64,000 nucleotides of DNA, taken from contig CM041084.1 in NCBI GenBank assembly GCA_023079485.1, positions 71,209,709 through 71,273,708 of the forward strand, read 5' to 3'. Position 1 is the first letter of the stretch; each line of letters opens with the position of its first letter. Source of the stretch: Archilochus colubris. Lineage: Eukaryota > Chordata > Aves > Apodiformes > Trochilidae. Positions 1-12,170 of this stretch are shown piece by piece. The notes under the pieces were generated by a model. That model did not search any database. It saw only the letters and a program-made list of their open reading frames with translations, and was not told the DNA's origin. A program made the translations under genes and the position numbers.

Positions 1-1462
1 TGCAGCTTGGCAGCAGTGCAGAAGTTTATGAGACAAGGTGGGAATCAGGCAACGGGTTTGGGACCTGCCCTGGATTTACATGATGGATAGAGGTGCCTGC
101 TATCTCAGAAGGTAAGCCTATCAGGCTTATCAGGCTAAATTTCTTACCTGTCCTGGGGATTTATCTCATAGATGAGTGGTACAGAGAGATGGAGTTAAAC
201 TCTGAGGGAAGAGAGACAGACACATAATGCACTGTAACTTAGAGTAGCTGTAAAACATGGTGAATTTAGTGTGTGAAAGTGAGTTTATGAATAAAAAATA
301 AGATAAAATGAGGGTGAGGATAGAAAATCTGTAATTAGAAGAGCTACTGGCTATTACTATTGATTGTTTATTGTTTCTCTTTCCTGTACTGTAATTTATC
401 TTTGTGTTTTTAGAATTTACATTCTAGAGCACAGATTGTATTCTTGTGCTTAGAAAATACACAGCTGTAAATAAGTTTCTGTAAAACACAGAACTTATAC
501 CCCCTCCTATGCTTGGCTTTTAAAGTGAATGGTTAATGCTAAAAACTCAGACATATAATTGATCATTGTCTTTTGAATAGAATTGCTACAAAAAAATTAA
601 CAGGCTATTCTCATATGTAGTTGAGATCTTGATATTTCTTATGCATGAAGCTCAGACTTTACATCAGAAGCCAACACTAGGATTCTCATTCTGCAGTTGA
701 CTGCTGGTACATAGAGTTTTCTATCCAAAGCCATTGGTGCTGCCCACACTTAGAATGTGCACTGAAGGACTACAGCATCAGATACTACTCAAAAATGTAG
801 TATCCTGAGTTTTTCAGATACATGTGCTCGATTTTCTTCTGGAAGGGCATGGCTCTTGAGGTTCAGGTCAATAACAGGCTTTGCAGAGGGATTTAGATTC
901 ACTTGATGGCTATCAATCACCATGGAGGCACCTTAGGCAGGCATGACGTGACCCACGAGCCTCAGTTCATTATCATACTGTCTACATTCACAACTAACAC
1001 ATACCAACTACCATATTGTGTACTACCTCAAAAGGTCTGAAATGTAGCATGTCAGCTAAATCTTCTTGCTTCTTTTCTCTGTCAGCCTTCCTTCTATATC
1101 CTCCAGAGTAGTTCTGCATGACGATGCACCCCTGAGTATAGCACTTAGGTGCAATACTGATTTCCACTTTCACCTTTAGTAGCAGTAAACTATGTTAAAG
1201 AAAATGTTGAAAGACAGACCATTTTGTCTTGGAAAATACCTTTCCTTCAAATTAATGTGTCTAATTATTTTTGTTCTCCAAAACATTAGAGAAAAAAATA
1301 ATAAAGTGTGTGTGTGGAGGGAGGACTATTTTCATAATACTGCAGTTTTCTTTTAAGTACAACATTTTGTTCTTTCTTTTTGAAATTAATTCTGATTTTA
1401 AACAAGAATTTAGATCAGGAAAAAAAATCCTGTCTGCATCTTCTTTGGGACAGAATTGTTCA

Positions 1463-1529
1463 GTGTTTGGTGTGGGGTTTTTGTTTGGTTGGTTTGGTTT
1501 TGGGTTTTTTTGTTTTGTTTTTTGTTGGG
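1463..1529 (+). repeat. 67-nt tract of only G and T
   Basis: GTTTG and GGTTT-type low-complexity sequence with no A or C for 67 bases. A shorter relative of the tract at 23,923. Confidence 0.9.
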
Positions 1530-1940
1530 ATGAATCTGGCTTTTAAACTGTTGAAATCCCCCTCAAATTGAATTTGAATTCTCTGTGCAGCTCTCATTAG
1601 CAATAGATAATTGCCTAAATCCACAGAAGGCACAAAAGGAATCACAGTATTTACTAATTGCATCTCAGACACTTATCCCCCCTAGCTGGCAATGACAGAG
1701 CTCTACTGCCCCTTCATCTGTAATTTTTCTTCCTCCTCTGCCCAAATCCTTTACCTGCTGCCTGTATTCATGCTGTACAAGCTGCTCTTGTAAATTGCTG
1801 AGACTTTGACAACAGAGCTGAAAAAAATGGTGCAGCAAATGTAAGAGCTGGCTAAGAAAAGGGAGCATAAAGGAAAATGTTGCCAAAAATTTAACAACTG
1901 TTTAACAATTAAAGAATACTGAAACTGATTCAGATTTTGC

Positions 1941-1959
1941 TTTTTTTTTTTTTTTTTTT
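1941..1959. repeat. T19 homopolymer
   Basis: Nineteen consecutive T in AT-rich noncoding DNA. Confidence 0.95.
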
Positions 1960-2859
1960 CACTTTAGTGTTATATTCTTTATTTGCAACAATGTACTATA
2001 GAGGGGAATCCATTTCAGTCTTCCTCTTGATCTATCTCCTAATAATTACTAGCTAAGAGAGCCTTTGAGGGCTTACCATACCTTCTGCAATACCTTATGT
2101 TTGATGCTTTAGAGATCATGAAATTATTGAAAATTCAGCCAAGTCTGTTGATTCAATGACACCCACTGGCAAACTGAATAAAGTGCGAGCTAAATACTTT
2201 ATTAATTTTAATTAATTTTTATTAATTAATGTGTTGAACCCCTTTACTAGTGTGGGATAATCTAGAGGCTGGATCAAGTAGTTTTCTTCTAGCCTTACCT
2301 CATTTGAGGTATTTTAATTGAGTCCCTGTAACACCTCTTTCCAGGAAAAACAGTGATCTGTCCCCCAGTGACTCTGGCTTCAGGTAACCATAGCTGCCCT
2401 TATTGGGACACACCAGCAAGGAGTGTGGAGGTTTCTTGTCAAGAAGAGGAACCATTCATGATGATTAGGCTCACTGTCTGGGTTGAACTGCTTCTTGATC
2501 TCTTTCATGACATTCAGTCTCAATGCATTTACTGCTCAGCACGAGTCCTCTAATTCCACTGCAGATAGATTGCAATAAACTTCCAGAGGAGAAAGTAATA
2601 TACTGACTTTTAAAAACAGTATTGATGTTTAAAATCTCATAACTGCAAGGCATTTAGCAGTGTTTGAACAATGAGATTGCTTAATCGACTGATCGTACTG
2701 AAACGTGTATTTCTATAGATCTTTCATTCACATTTCAGCTTGAGCAACACTAAAGTCAGTTGACTTTCACTCGTGCAAAGCTCATTTAAGAGTCTAATCT
2801 AATGATGACTGCAATGCATTAGGAAGGTTTTTTTCAGATCTTCTTAGGTTTTTTTTAGT

Positions 2860-2877
2860 AAAAAAAAAAAAAAAAAA
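2860..2877. repeat. A18 homopolymer
   Basis: Eighteen consecutive A, preceded by T-rich sequence (TTTTTTTTAGT), giving a weak inverted-repeat look. Confidence 0.95.
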
Positions 2878-5152
2878 CAACAAAAATCTGTCTTAGAGGA
2901 TGAAAACTTGATTTGATTTACAAAGAGCGCACACTTAATTTATCAAATAGTTTGTGAAGTTGCATTTCCTCTGTAGATTTGGCCCAACAGACAGCATATA
3001 AGTGATAGAAGCTGCCTTCTATTGTTTCCCGTTGGTGAGTTCTCAGAACGGCTTAAAATTTTACTGAGAGAGCAAGAAAATCAAAATAAACCTAAATATA
3101 ATTACATAATTTCTGTTAGTTTGTCAGCTCTGCAATTGGAAACAGATTTATACCATGCTGCAAGGGAACCTCATTTTGGAAAGGGTGTCATTCTTCATAG
3201 TTCATACTGATTTTTTATTTTTTAATTTTTTTTAATGTGATTCTCCTGTCCAAACAGCTCTCGAGTTGCTGTTTAATTAAAAGAGAGAAACCCTTAGGAC
3301 ATCATACAAATTTGTCAGCAATGTACTGTCACTAAAATGTTTCAGCGTTAATCATGCAGTCTTTGTCTTGAGTTCATTTGAATCTAAAAATAATGAGAAG
3401 AAAGGTGAGAGCTGTGCTTTTAATGGCCCTTCAGTGCTGTAGCAAATTGCAGTCTGGCATGTTTCCCCTCACAGGTCACATCCCTACTTTAAAAATGACC
3501 TCATCACTTGCATTTTGGGAAATCTTTGAATGTGTCTGCACACTGTGCCTGTCACTGCAGTGCTTTGCTGGAAACATTAATTCCCTGAAGAACAGTCAGT
3601 GATAAATTTCTGCATTTGATATGGGAAAGGACGGATGAGAGAAAAGGAGTCAAGGAAAGAGGGAGCGGTGTTTTGCTCTGAGAAAACATACGAATTATGC
3701 CTGGATATTAGTTCATATCCTTTACATCTTGAGGATGTCATCCTGCATCAACACAAAGGTTTGTTTACAGCAATTTTCAGTGAAACATGGCTGTCTTTAA
3801 ACAGACTGCTGAGACTCAGATGTTTTTGGGAAACAGAGGTAGTACCAGTGCAAGGAAAGTATTGGTTAGGGGTACTGATAAGGGTTCTTGCAACATTGCC
3901 ATGACAAAATAGCCCACAGCGTGTGTCCCACAGTGGAGTTCACTGACCTCAGCTTCACAATTTTCCTGAGAAGGAGCTGAATGGGCAGTCCTTGACACAA
4001 GATTGAGTGACTGTCATGGGTACAACAGCTTTTCCTCCTCAAGACCCCATGAGCTATCAAAGCAAACACCTGAGGCTCAAGCTGTCCTAGGAAGAAGAAC
4101 ACAGCACAATTAGACTAGCACAGTTTGTGGTGAGGTAACAACCTATGCCTTGTATAGAAATGTATTAGTGGGATGAAGTGTCTAGTGGCACTGTGTGTCA
4201 ACACTTAGGAATGTTTTTTGGACCTAAGCCTGACTTGAAAAAAGTTGTAATCTGGAATATCTTTCTAAGCTCCTCCAAGCTGAGAACTGCTTCTGCTGTC
4301 ACCTTCTCCTTTGCCTCACCCAGCACCCTTTGGATATCTCACAGTTTCGTTCTGCAGCACCCCAAGCTCCTACACATGGGGCAGGGAGCCAGGAGCTGGC
4401 CAGAGACAGAAGAGCTGATTCATTTGGGTCCTGTGTCATCCACTGGCCCCTGCAGGGCTCACCTTCCACAAATGACTGATTTGATGTAATGGTTTTCAAA
4501 TGCAGTACTTACTCCTGTCTATCTGTCATAATGGGCTCTATTTCTGTCCAAATGCCCTTGCAAAACTGGAATGGGAATTAATTGTTGTAGTTTCCTGTGG
4601 TGCACTTTTCCCAGGAGTGCAGCTGAATGCACAAGGACTCTTTCATAAAAAGCTGTTTCTCCTTCTGCAGTAAAAATGTTGGGATTGCAAACTCTAGATT
4701 CTTGTATCTCTGTTGACTGTAAGGGCAGAGAGTTGGCTGAGTATGAGGTACTAAGTCTGGTAAAACACAACTAAATTGTGTTTTCACATGAGAGGAATAT
4801 CTGGAGGGTAACTGTCATTATCTGACTGGAAGCTGAAGGGCAAGTGATCCTTGGGGAGAGCAGGGGAGAACAGTGAGAACTTTTCTGAGATGGCCAGACT
4901 GACAAGGCAGGTTTCACTCCAAAAAAAAAGGAAAAAAAGTCCATTTTTTTACAGTTAAGAGTTGTTTTTATTAACATTGTCATACCTATGAATCCAGACT
5001 ATATAATTCCTTACCTGCATTTCCTTTTCTGCATTATTTTTGCATGAGAAATACCCTTGTAGATGGAATTTGACATGAAATTTGACTCCCTGAATTGAAT
5101 AAACAAGTCATTAAACTATGTTAAATAATGTTGCCTTCACTTTAAAATACTG

Positions 5153-5156
<4 letters not shown>

Positions 5157-5187
<31 letters not shown>

Positions 5188-5200
5188 AGAGAGAGAGAGA
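5157..5200. repeat. A28 followed by (GA)8 microsatellite
   Basis: A run of 28 A is joined directly to eight GA dinucleotides, then TCTCTTTA. The all-purine strand is 44 bases long. It is probably hypervariable in length. Confidence 0.95.
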
Positions 5201-8200
5201 TCTCTTTATAGATTGCTGTTGTAATTTGGACATCAAAACCTTTCTGATTTTTTTGTTTAAGATTTACCAGAAAAGTGTGATTCTATATAGAACTTGGGAT
5301 TCCTGCCATTCATCTGAAGAGAAAACCTTGCCCCAGATGCAGTACATATTCATCTCACTACATACAGTGATGTGTGCTTATGCTAGACAGAGAAAGAAAG
5401 TGCAAGGGAGTTGTAGATCTTCAGGTATAAAAGTTTTAAAACCTGTTCATTTGTTTTCACATATAATATTTATTACTCAAAACTGCTCCAATGTATATCT
5501 GTGCTAAGTTTTACACTTGAGTTTCAAACATGTCCAGATATGCAGCCAGTAAATTATGTAGGGTTTTTTTTTTTTTTTTATTTCAAAGGAAATACGCCAA
5601 TAAATACAGAGGGACTGGAGTACCCAGCACCTCAACCAGCCCTGGTGAGGGAAGAGGAACACTTCTTTGGATCAATGTCCATAAATGTGGGTACCATTTT
5701 TGTCTTCTGCTACTGACATTGACCTATTCATTTTGTCTCTGCCTAGATGATAAAATGATGGGCACTGAAAACTTCATTCTTCTCGTAGTGTTGTTATCTA
5801 CTTGTGCCAGCAGGAGGATAGAATAAAATGGCTTTTAAAGATGGGTTTCATGATGTTGAGCAGTAGAAATTAAAGTGAGGTGAAAATAAGTTGGGTAAGG
5901 CTTTGGAGTACTCAGAAAGTCATCCTCTGTCTGTTTAACAGTGTGTACATGTACAAATATGTAGACGTTTGTTCTATCATTTTCCATTATTCTGCTCTCT
6001 AAGAAGACAGAGCCTTCTAGAGTCCCCCTCTTGTTAGGCAGGGCTACTTCTTTCATGTCAGTCCAAGGGCTGGGGTTCTGTGTAAATACAGGGGACTGAG
6101 AGAAAACTACTTCACATTTCAATGATGAGATACAGAATTATCTTGTTACTTCCCCTGCTTAAAAGACTAACAGCGTAATTCTCCAATGAACAACATAGGA
6201 TTTTAGGGATCTTGGCTTTTTACAAAGCCGGATCTTTTTCTACAGTCATGGATTTTGCCATGTTTTCTGGGTCAGTTTTGAGTGCTGAGCCACCAGTGCT
6301 TTCTCAGGAGTTGTTCTATAAAACCCAGGAAATTACATGGCCCCTGGGCCAGCCCTTTTGAACCTCAAATTGATTCATGCAATGGAGAAAGGTAGGAGAA
6401 ATAATAGGGTAGAAGAGAGTGATGTGGGCACTGCCTTTGGCAAAAAAACATCTCCAGTAGGTTTGACATGAATTTTCTTCAACAGAAATGATTTTCTCTT
6501 GCTGGATTTATTCTATTGTTATAGCTCTTTCAAATTGAAAGAAAAGAGGAAAAAATGAAGTCTTTGATTAATATCTGATTTGATTTGAGCTTTGTCAGTG
6601 ATGGATGCATTTAAATATTCCTGTCAGAGTGAGCAAGAATGAGGTATTTCTATTAGAAGCACAGCATGCAACCTTCTAAGGAAACACAAGCCTCGCATCT
6701 TGAGTTTCAGAGTTGCTGAACCAACAGTAAGATCAGACGTGAAAGTTTCCATCATCTGGGATCTGTAAAATGAAGTAAAAAGCAGAAAGGATATGCTCAA
6801 CCTCTGACAAACTAAGATCACATACACTGGGGATATTACAATAGCCTTCCCCTATCTTAATGTTACTCCTTTTCTTCTTCCACCAGAGAAAAAAAAAAGA
6901 TCAAACTTAAAAACGCAAGCAGAACGTTATAGAAGTAGATTACTGGATATTAAAACTTACGTACTGTAAACAGGACCCCAAAACTACAGGTAAGGAAAAC
7001 TGAGACAATTCCTCTGAAGGCAAAATGTCTGATAAAAACTGAAGTCCCCTGAGTTACACCAGTGAACTCAACCTAAATATGTGACCTAAGGCTTCATGGG
7101 ACATTTCAAAATCTTTTTTATTGAAGCAGGTTTTCTTTTTCTTTGTTCCTTTCCTACGCATAATACTTTTTTTTAGGCTTCACAGGAGTTGCTCACCATA
7201 AATACAAATCAGCTGTTTGCCCATTCCCAATTTACTCATCCACACAGCAGGACAGCAAGTTAATTGCAAGAGTTCCCCATGGGGCATGGTGAACTTAAAT
7301 ATGCCTGGTGTATATTGTTTAGGCAGCAGAGTGAAGAGAGGCACAAGTCCTGAAGAAAGGCACAAGAGTAGAGCTGGGAATGAATAAGAATATTAAAAAA
7401 ATCCTCTCTGTCATGGGCCAATTGACTTGGTAAATAATTGCCTTGTCCTCCTGGGAGGCTCAGGGGTAGGAAGGAATTTAAAGACTGTTTATTGCTTTAA
7501 GTCAGGATCCACAGAGGGACTCTGGTGTTCTAGTGCTTTTTAGTGGAATCCTCAGTAATTTTAGGTGACTCAAAAGTGGTCTTTTTCTCCTAAATTGCTA
7601 TGCTAGGGTCCGAGACCCAGAATCCATATTCTCATAAATAAATGCATCTGTTCCAGTTTTGGAGATATCTAAAGAACATAAAAACCAAAATTCCTGCCAA
7701 TAAGACTCAGATTTGCTCTGCAGCCTGTGAATATGTGCTTTGGTCTTGACATCACTGAGTGGCCTGGCATTTTTCTCATTCCTATTTGCCTGCTTAGTGT
7801 CTTGTCACCTCTGAAGCACAGGGCTTTGATTTCACAGGCACTCTCAAAACAGGCTGTACATAAAACATGGCTAACAGAACAGGCGGTGCATGTCCTTTTT
7901 AGCTGAAAGCATGCTAAGTAACATAGTCTCTTGAAGTGCCAAAGACCAGCATTTTGCTTCTACTACAGCCTGAGGGGATTTGAACCCAGCAGAGTAATCC
8001 TGTTAGTAGCAGTGTAATGTTACAAAAGAAAAACTCTATCTGTCCTACCAACACATGTCAGTGTGGTATGGAACAATACGTTTGTCTGATGATCTAGGCA
8101 GTACCAGCCCTAGTGACGGGGGTGCTCATCACAAGGGGGGAGTTTTTGTCCATTTTCTGCTCCAGGAACTTTTATATTCAGCGTTCAGTGCAGCAAGGCC

Positions 8201-9570
8201 TGGAGAATCATAGCTTCTATTGATTTCTCCCTTTCTTTCTGTTAAATATTGTTCATCCCACACAAGGGACAAATCTCTCTTTTATGTTCTTGTACGTGTT
8301 GGACGGTCTATGTTCTGGCAGCTAGGGCACCATGGAGGAGGTGAGTGGTCAAATCTCTTTGGCCTAGGGGTTGACATTTGCTCCATCCTCTGTCTGCTGG
8401 ACATCAGCTGTGGAGCCGTTGGGTTGCAGATTCAAAATTCAGCTCAGCATGTGAAACAGATGAATCTCACCGTTCTTGTGAGTAGCATAGGCTGAATGTT
8501 GGGAACCTCTCAATGTATATGAAATGTGTCTTGCTTCAGACACCTACAGGTCTGTATCAATAATAAATTAGATACTTGGGAACTGTAGCTGGTTCTAGGA
8601 ATAGCTGGAAAACAAATACAATATTTTCAAGATTTCTGTTCTGACTTTGAAAGAATAAAGTGATGCTTGGCAGTAGATGTCATTCATGCATCTCTCTGTT
8701 ACCTTACATCAAGTCTTTAGCTGTACCCAAATCATTGGTCTGAAGACAAGCTGTATCTTCTCCATCCAATGCTTTGAGATGAAATAATTATCATGTACTG
8801 TCTGATTGGCATTAAAGCAGTGGGAGATGGTTCTTCATTTTGTTAGACATCAGTCAGTAAGGGAAGAGCCACCTATACTGAATGTCAAGGAGTTTGTTAG
8901 CTGTTATATAGCATAAATACACACAACCTGTCAAAAGAAAGGAAGTAGGCAAGCAACTAACTAGTTTCTGAACAAACCAAGTGTTTGCTTTAACAGTCAG
9001 GTGTTATATTTTTAATATGTTTTTAACAGTCTGTATGTTTTTAAAAAGAACCTTTAGGATCTGTGTTTGCATGATTGCCTCTGCAGTCATGGGGAGTGCA
9101 ACACCCAAGATTTTACACAACAAGTCTTCATTGTGCATCCAGCAGTCTGTACATCAAATATCAACACGCTTTCAATAGAACTACTGAAGTTAATAACACA
9201 TAAGGCCAGAAAACCTTCTTTCTTGTGTACTTAGTAGTTTCCTATCTGTTGCCCATTGCATTGGAGTCAGGCTGAGACACAGCTTTAGCTTACTCCCTGC
9301 CTCAGGATACAAAGGTTCTGAATCAGGGAGCCAGCAGGGAATACTCTGTTCAGGGCATCCTGAAATGAAAGGTGGGCCCACTGCTTTCAGTCCAGTGCCA
9401 CAGCTGAGCTATTCCACTGGCCACTGCTTGGACTTTCCATGCTGAAGGCAGATACTCTGCCTGCCCAGGGTGCCTCCTTTTTGGGAATGGGAATAAAGGT
9501 GGCATGATAACTTTTATGACAAGGTGGAAACTGAAGGCACACTGTGGAGTGGTTCAGAGATTTAGCTGCT

Positions 9571-9596
9571 GAATTAATTAATAGAATTAATTAATA
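9571..9596. repeat. 13-bp tandem duplication GAATTAATTAATA x2
   Basis: Two exact, adjacent copies. Each contains overlapping TTAATTAA/TAATTA sites, the core recognised by many homeodomain proteins. No functional evidence. Confidence 0.9.
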
Positions 9597-10020
9597 GATA
9601 TCTTTTTGTCTTGTCTGTAAACCATGGAAAGTGAAACTAGGGGGAAAGGCAGACTCAATGTTTGTGCCAGTCAGTGACACTGGCAGTAAGATGGGTGCAC
9701 CTAACATATATGGAGTGTTGCTTCACTGAATACATTTGGACTTGTGTACTGACCATGAACTTGTCCTGCATTTTTAACCTGTCTTCAAAAGTTATGCAAG
9801 GAACACTTTTTAAAAAGGAAACATAATGACAAGTTACAGATTTCCTTGGTGTTCTCTGTTCAGATTTTGAGTAGATTCTGAGATTATTGAGGAGGACCAA
9901 TGCTATTCTGCAACAGCTATGACTGTCCATGCACAGTACCCTTTTTTTTTTCTTCCACTTTTATTCCATGTCTAAATATGGATTTACATGACAAATTGTA
10001 ATGGTGTAATGCAAGCTGTT

Positions 10021-10300
10021 ATAGCCTGTTGGGTAAATGATTAACATTTCAAATATATTTATAATTTAATTTCTAAATACTTACTCAAAGGACTGTAATG
10101 GCTCTGCTCTAATTTATCTTATATTCAATCCAATTTTTGTAACATTTATTAATTCTTTTTATTCCTGATTCAGAAGTATAACATGCCAATTAGAAACAGA
10201 TTAAAAAGCTTATTTACTACAAACCATTGTATGTCATCAAGTAAATAAAACATTGTAAAAAATCCCTGATTATGCATAGTGTAATAAGCATGCTTACAAT
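10021..10300. other. Very AT-rich noncoding block with homeodomain-type cores
   Basis: Dense in ATTAA, TTTAAT and CAATTA-like cores and nearly free of CpG. It has no open frame of note and no repeat signature. It has the look of an AT-rich conserved noncoding element, but conservation cannot be judged from one sequence. Confidence 0.3.
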
Positions 10301-12077
10301 TACCTATTTCTGCAGCAGGCTGTAATACTTAGTACATTCTCAGCTGGATTCATTACTCACTGGCTTCAACTATGTATTTATATTCTTCTATGCAACTCAG
10401 AAAGTTTCTCAGGTATTTCTACCTTAGTTTTCCACAGACTTTCTAGCAACAAAAAGCAGCTATAATTTGTGATACCAGACTTTTGGTAAGGAAATGTTTT
10501 AAACAGCACCTTCAGGCCACTCTGGCAAGATGCTTGCTGTAGCTGCATGGACTTTTTCACATACTCCATTCAGATTAACATCTTAATTAATCTATGTACA
10601 TTTCTTATTTTTGTTAACATCCATAAACCCTACTGCCAGTAAGATTTCCACATCTTCTTTGTTTTTTTCCCTTGCAATAAGTAGTTCTTTGGTTTCACCA
10701 GAGAACGATACCTGACGATAGAGGCCTTTAACTTGACCTTGTATTCTGCTAAGCCAACAGATGGGATATAATGACTTTTGTTCTTTTGGTTAACTTACTG
10801 CAACCACATGAAGAATCCAGTGAATTTACACACAGCTGGGAATGGGACTATTCTAACTCACAGCAACCAGATTCCAACAGTAAGTTCCATATACCTGTAA
10901 TTCAACACCTAGGAGTGTGTGTTCTGTAGGATCAAGGGGCTTGGGATAATGCTGCTTATGGCTACAGGATTATGACTGCATTTTTACTAAAGTCAGGAGA
11001 AGGACTGACTGAAGCCTTTCCTTTTCCCACAACGCAGCCATTGTTGACAGTTGTTTCCTTTCCATGTGAGCCAAGGCATGAATTCTAAGGCCTGTAGACT
11101 TTGTCATATGAATACATTGCATATCAAGGTTTATACTGAGAAAGTAAGAGCATGTACATTTGTAGAGCAGATATGATCCTCTTCAGAGAAAGGAAGAAGC
11201 ATGTTTAGATAAATAGTCCTGATTGTTAGCTATAGTAACTAAGGAGGTGAAAAGAAACCTCTGTTTTTTTACCAGTCTTATCAGAGGCTTCTCTCATGAC
11301 TCCATACAATAATTAAGCCAGCCCACATCTTCTGCTGTGACATGCCGTAGGACAGCAACCAAGTAGATACCTTCATTGTTATGGCAATGCAGGAATATGA
11401 AATAATGTTGGCTGCTAGAAAGATAGGACAGCTCTGTGACCTAAATCAACTCAACCAGAATCCATTAATTGATTTCATTTTTGTCCACACAGCTATTGAT
11501 TGCACTTACAATGCTAGAACAGCAGTGGCAGCAGCAGTGCTGAGAGTCTGAACAGAATTATTAAAAGACACTGTTTTGCAAAGTGAATGGATGTCTTATA
11601 GGAAGGGCTTAAAACAATAAATATTTGTCAGAGCTGATTCAGTCTCTGTGAGATGACTAACAGATTGCCAGAGACTTTTAATGTCAAAACATTATATTGT
11701 ACAGGTGCCTGAAAATAAGCAGGCATTGTAATACTGGTGTCTTTTATTTTTTCCCGACAGTAAAGAAAATGCTTTCAGGTGTTACAAAAGAGAATGTGTG
11801 ATATGAAAAATGGGGATAACACCGACTAGTGATCAAAGGGGAATGCTAATGTGTTATTACAGGAATGATGATATACTCATTGTGCATTTGCGGTGCAGTG
11901 GGTTTCTATACTCAAGTAGATTGGTAATTCATCTCTCTAACATATGACCTGCATCAATGGTACAACAACCTACTAGCCAGTGAGTTACTTCCTAAAGGGA
12001 CAAAATCTCTTTTCAGGAATCTGGGTCCTGGAAGATGTATGTATTTAGCTGTGGATGCCTTTATTTCTGTCTTGCAG

Positions 12078-12170
12078 ACTCTCTGGAGCATGAGGACATG
12101 GGAGAGTGAGTTTGCCCCCTCCTGGCTTGCCAATGGCATCATAGGGTTTGCAGATGTGGTTCAACTGCCT
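12078..12170 (+). other. Splice-bounded open segment (possible exon, unproven)
   Basis: A polypyrimidine acceptor (TTATTTCTGTCTTGCAG) ends at 12,077 and a full consensus donor GTAAGT starts at 12,171. The 93-nt segment between them is open in one frame only, with both ends in phase 0, giving 31 residues that begin TLWSMRTWESEF and end ADVVQLP. I recognise no domain. Such coincidences are expected a few times by chance in 64 kb. No partner exon was found nearby. Confidence 0.2.

Larger units (their letters stand above)
1..5156. other. Noncoding AT-rich DNA
   Basis: Apart from the homopolymers and the G/T tract listed separately, no gene, RNA or mobile element is recognised. Open frames are all under about 105 codons and unlike any protein I know. 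A moderately GC-richer patch at 4,290-4,470 has no clear identity. Confidence 0.6.
5201..12077. other. Noncoding AT-rich DNA
   Basis: No recognisable coding, RNA or retroelement sequence. The longest open frames are about 90-100 codons and show no domain. Contains the short tandem duplication at 9,571 and the AT-rich block at 10,021. Confidence 0.6.

Noticed and set aside
5118..5507. 129-codon open frame on the plus strand
   Set aside because: It runs through A28(GA)8, giving poly-Lys and Arg-Glu repeats; no domain on either side.
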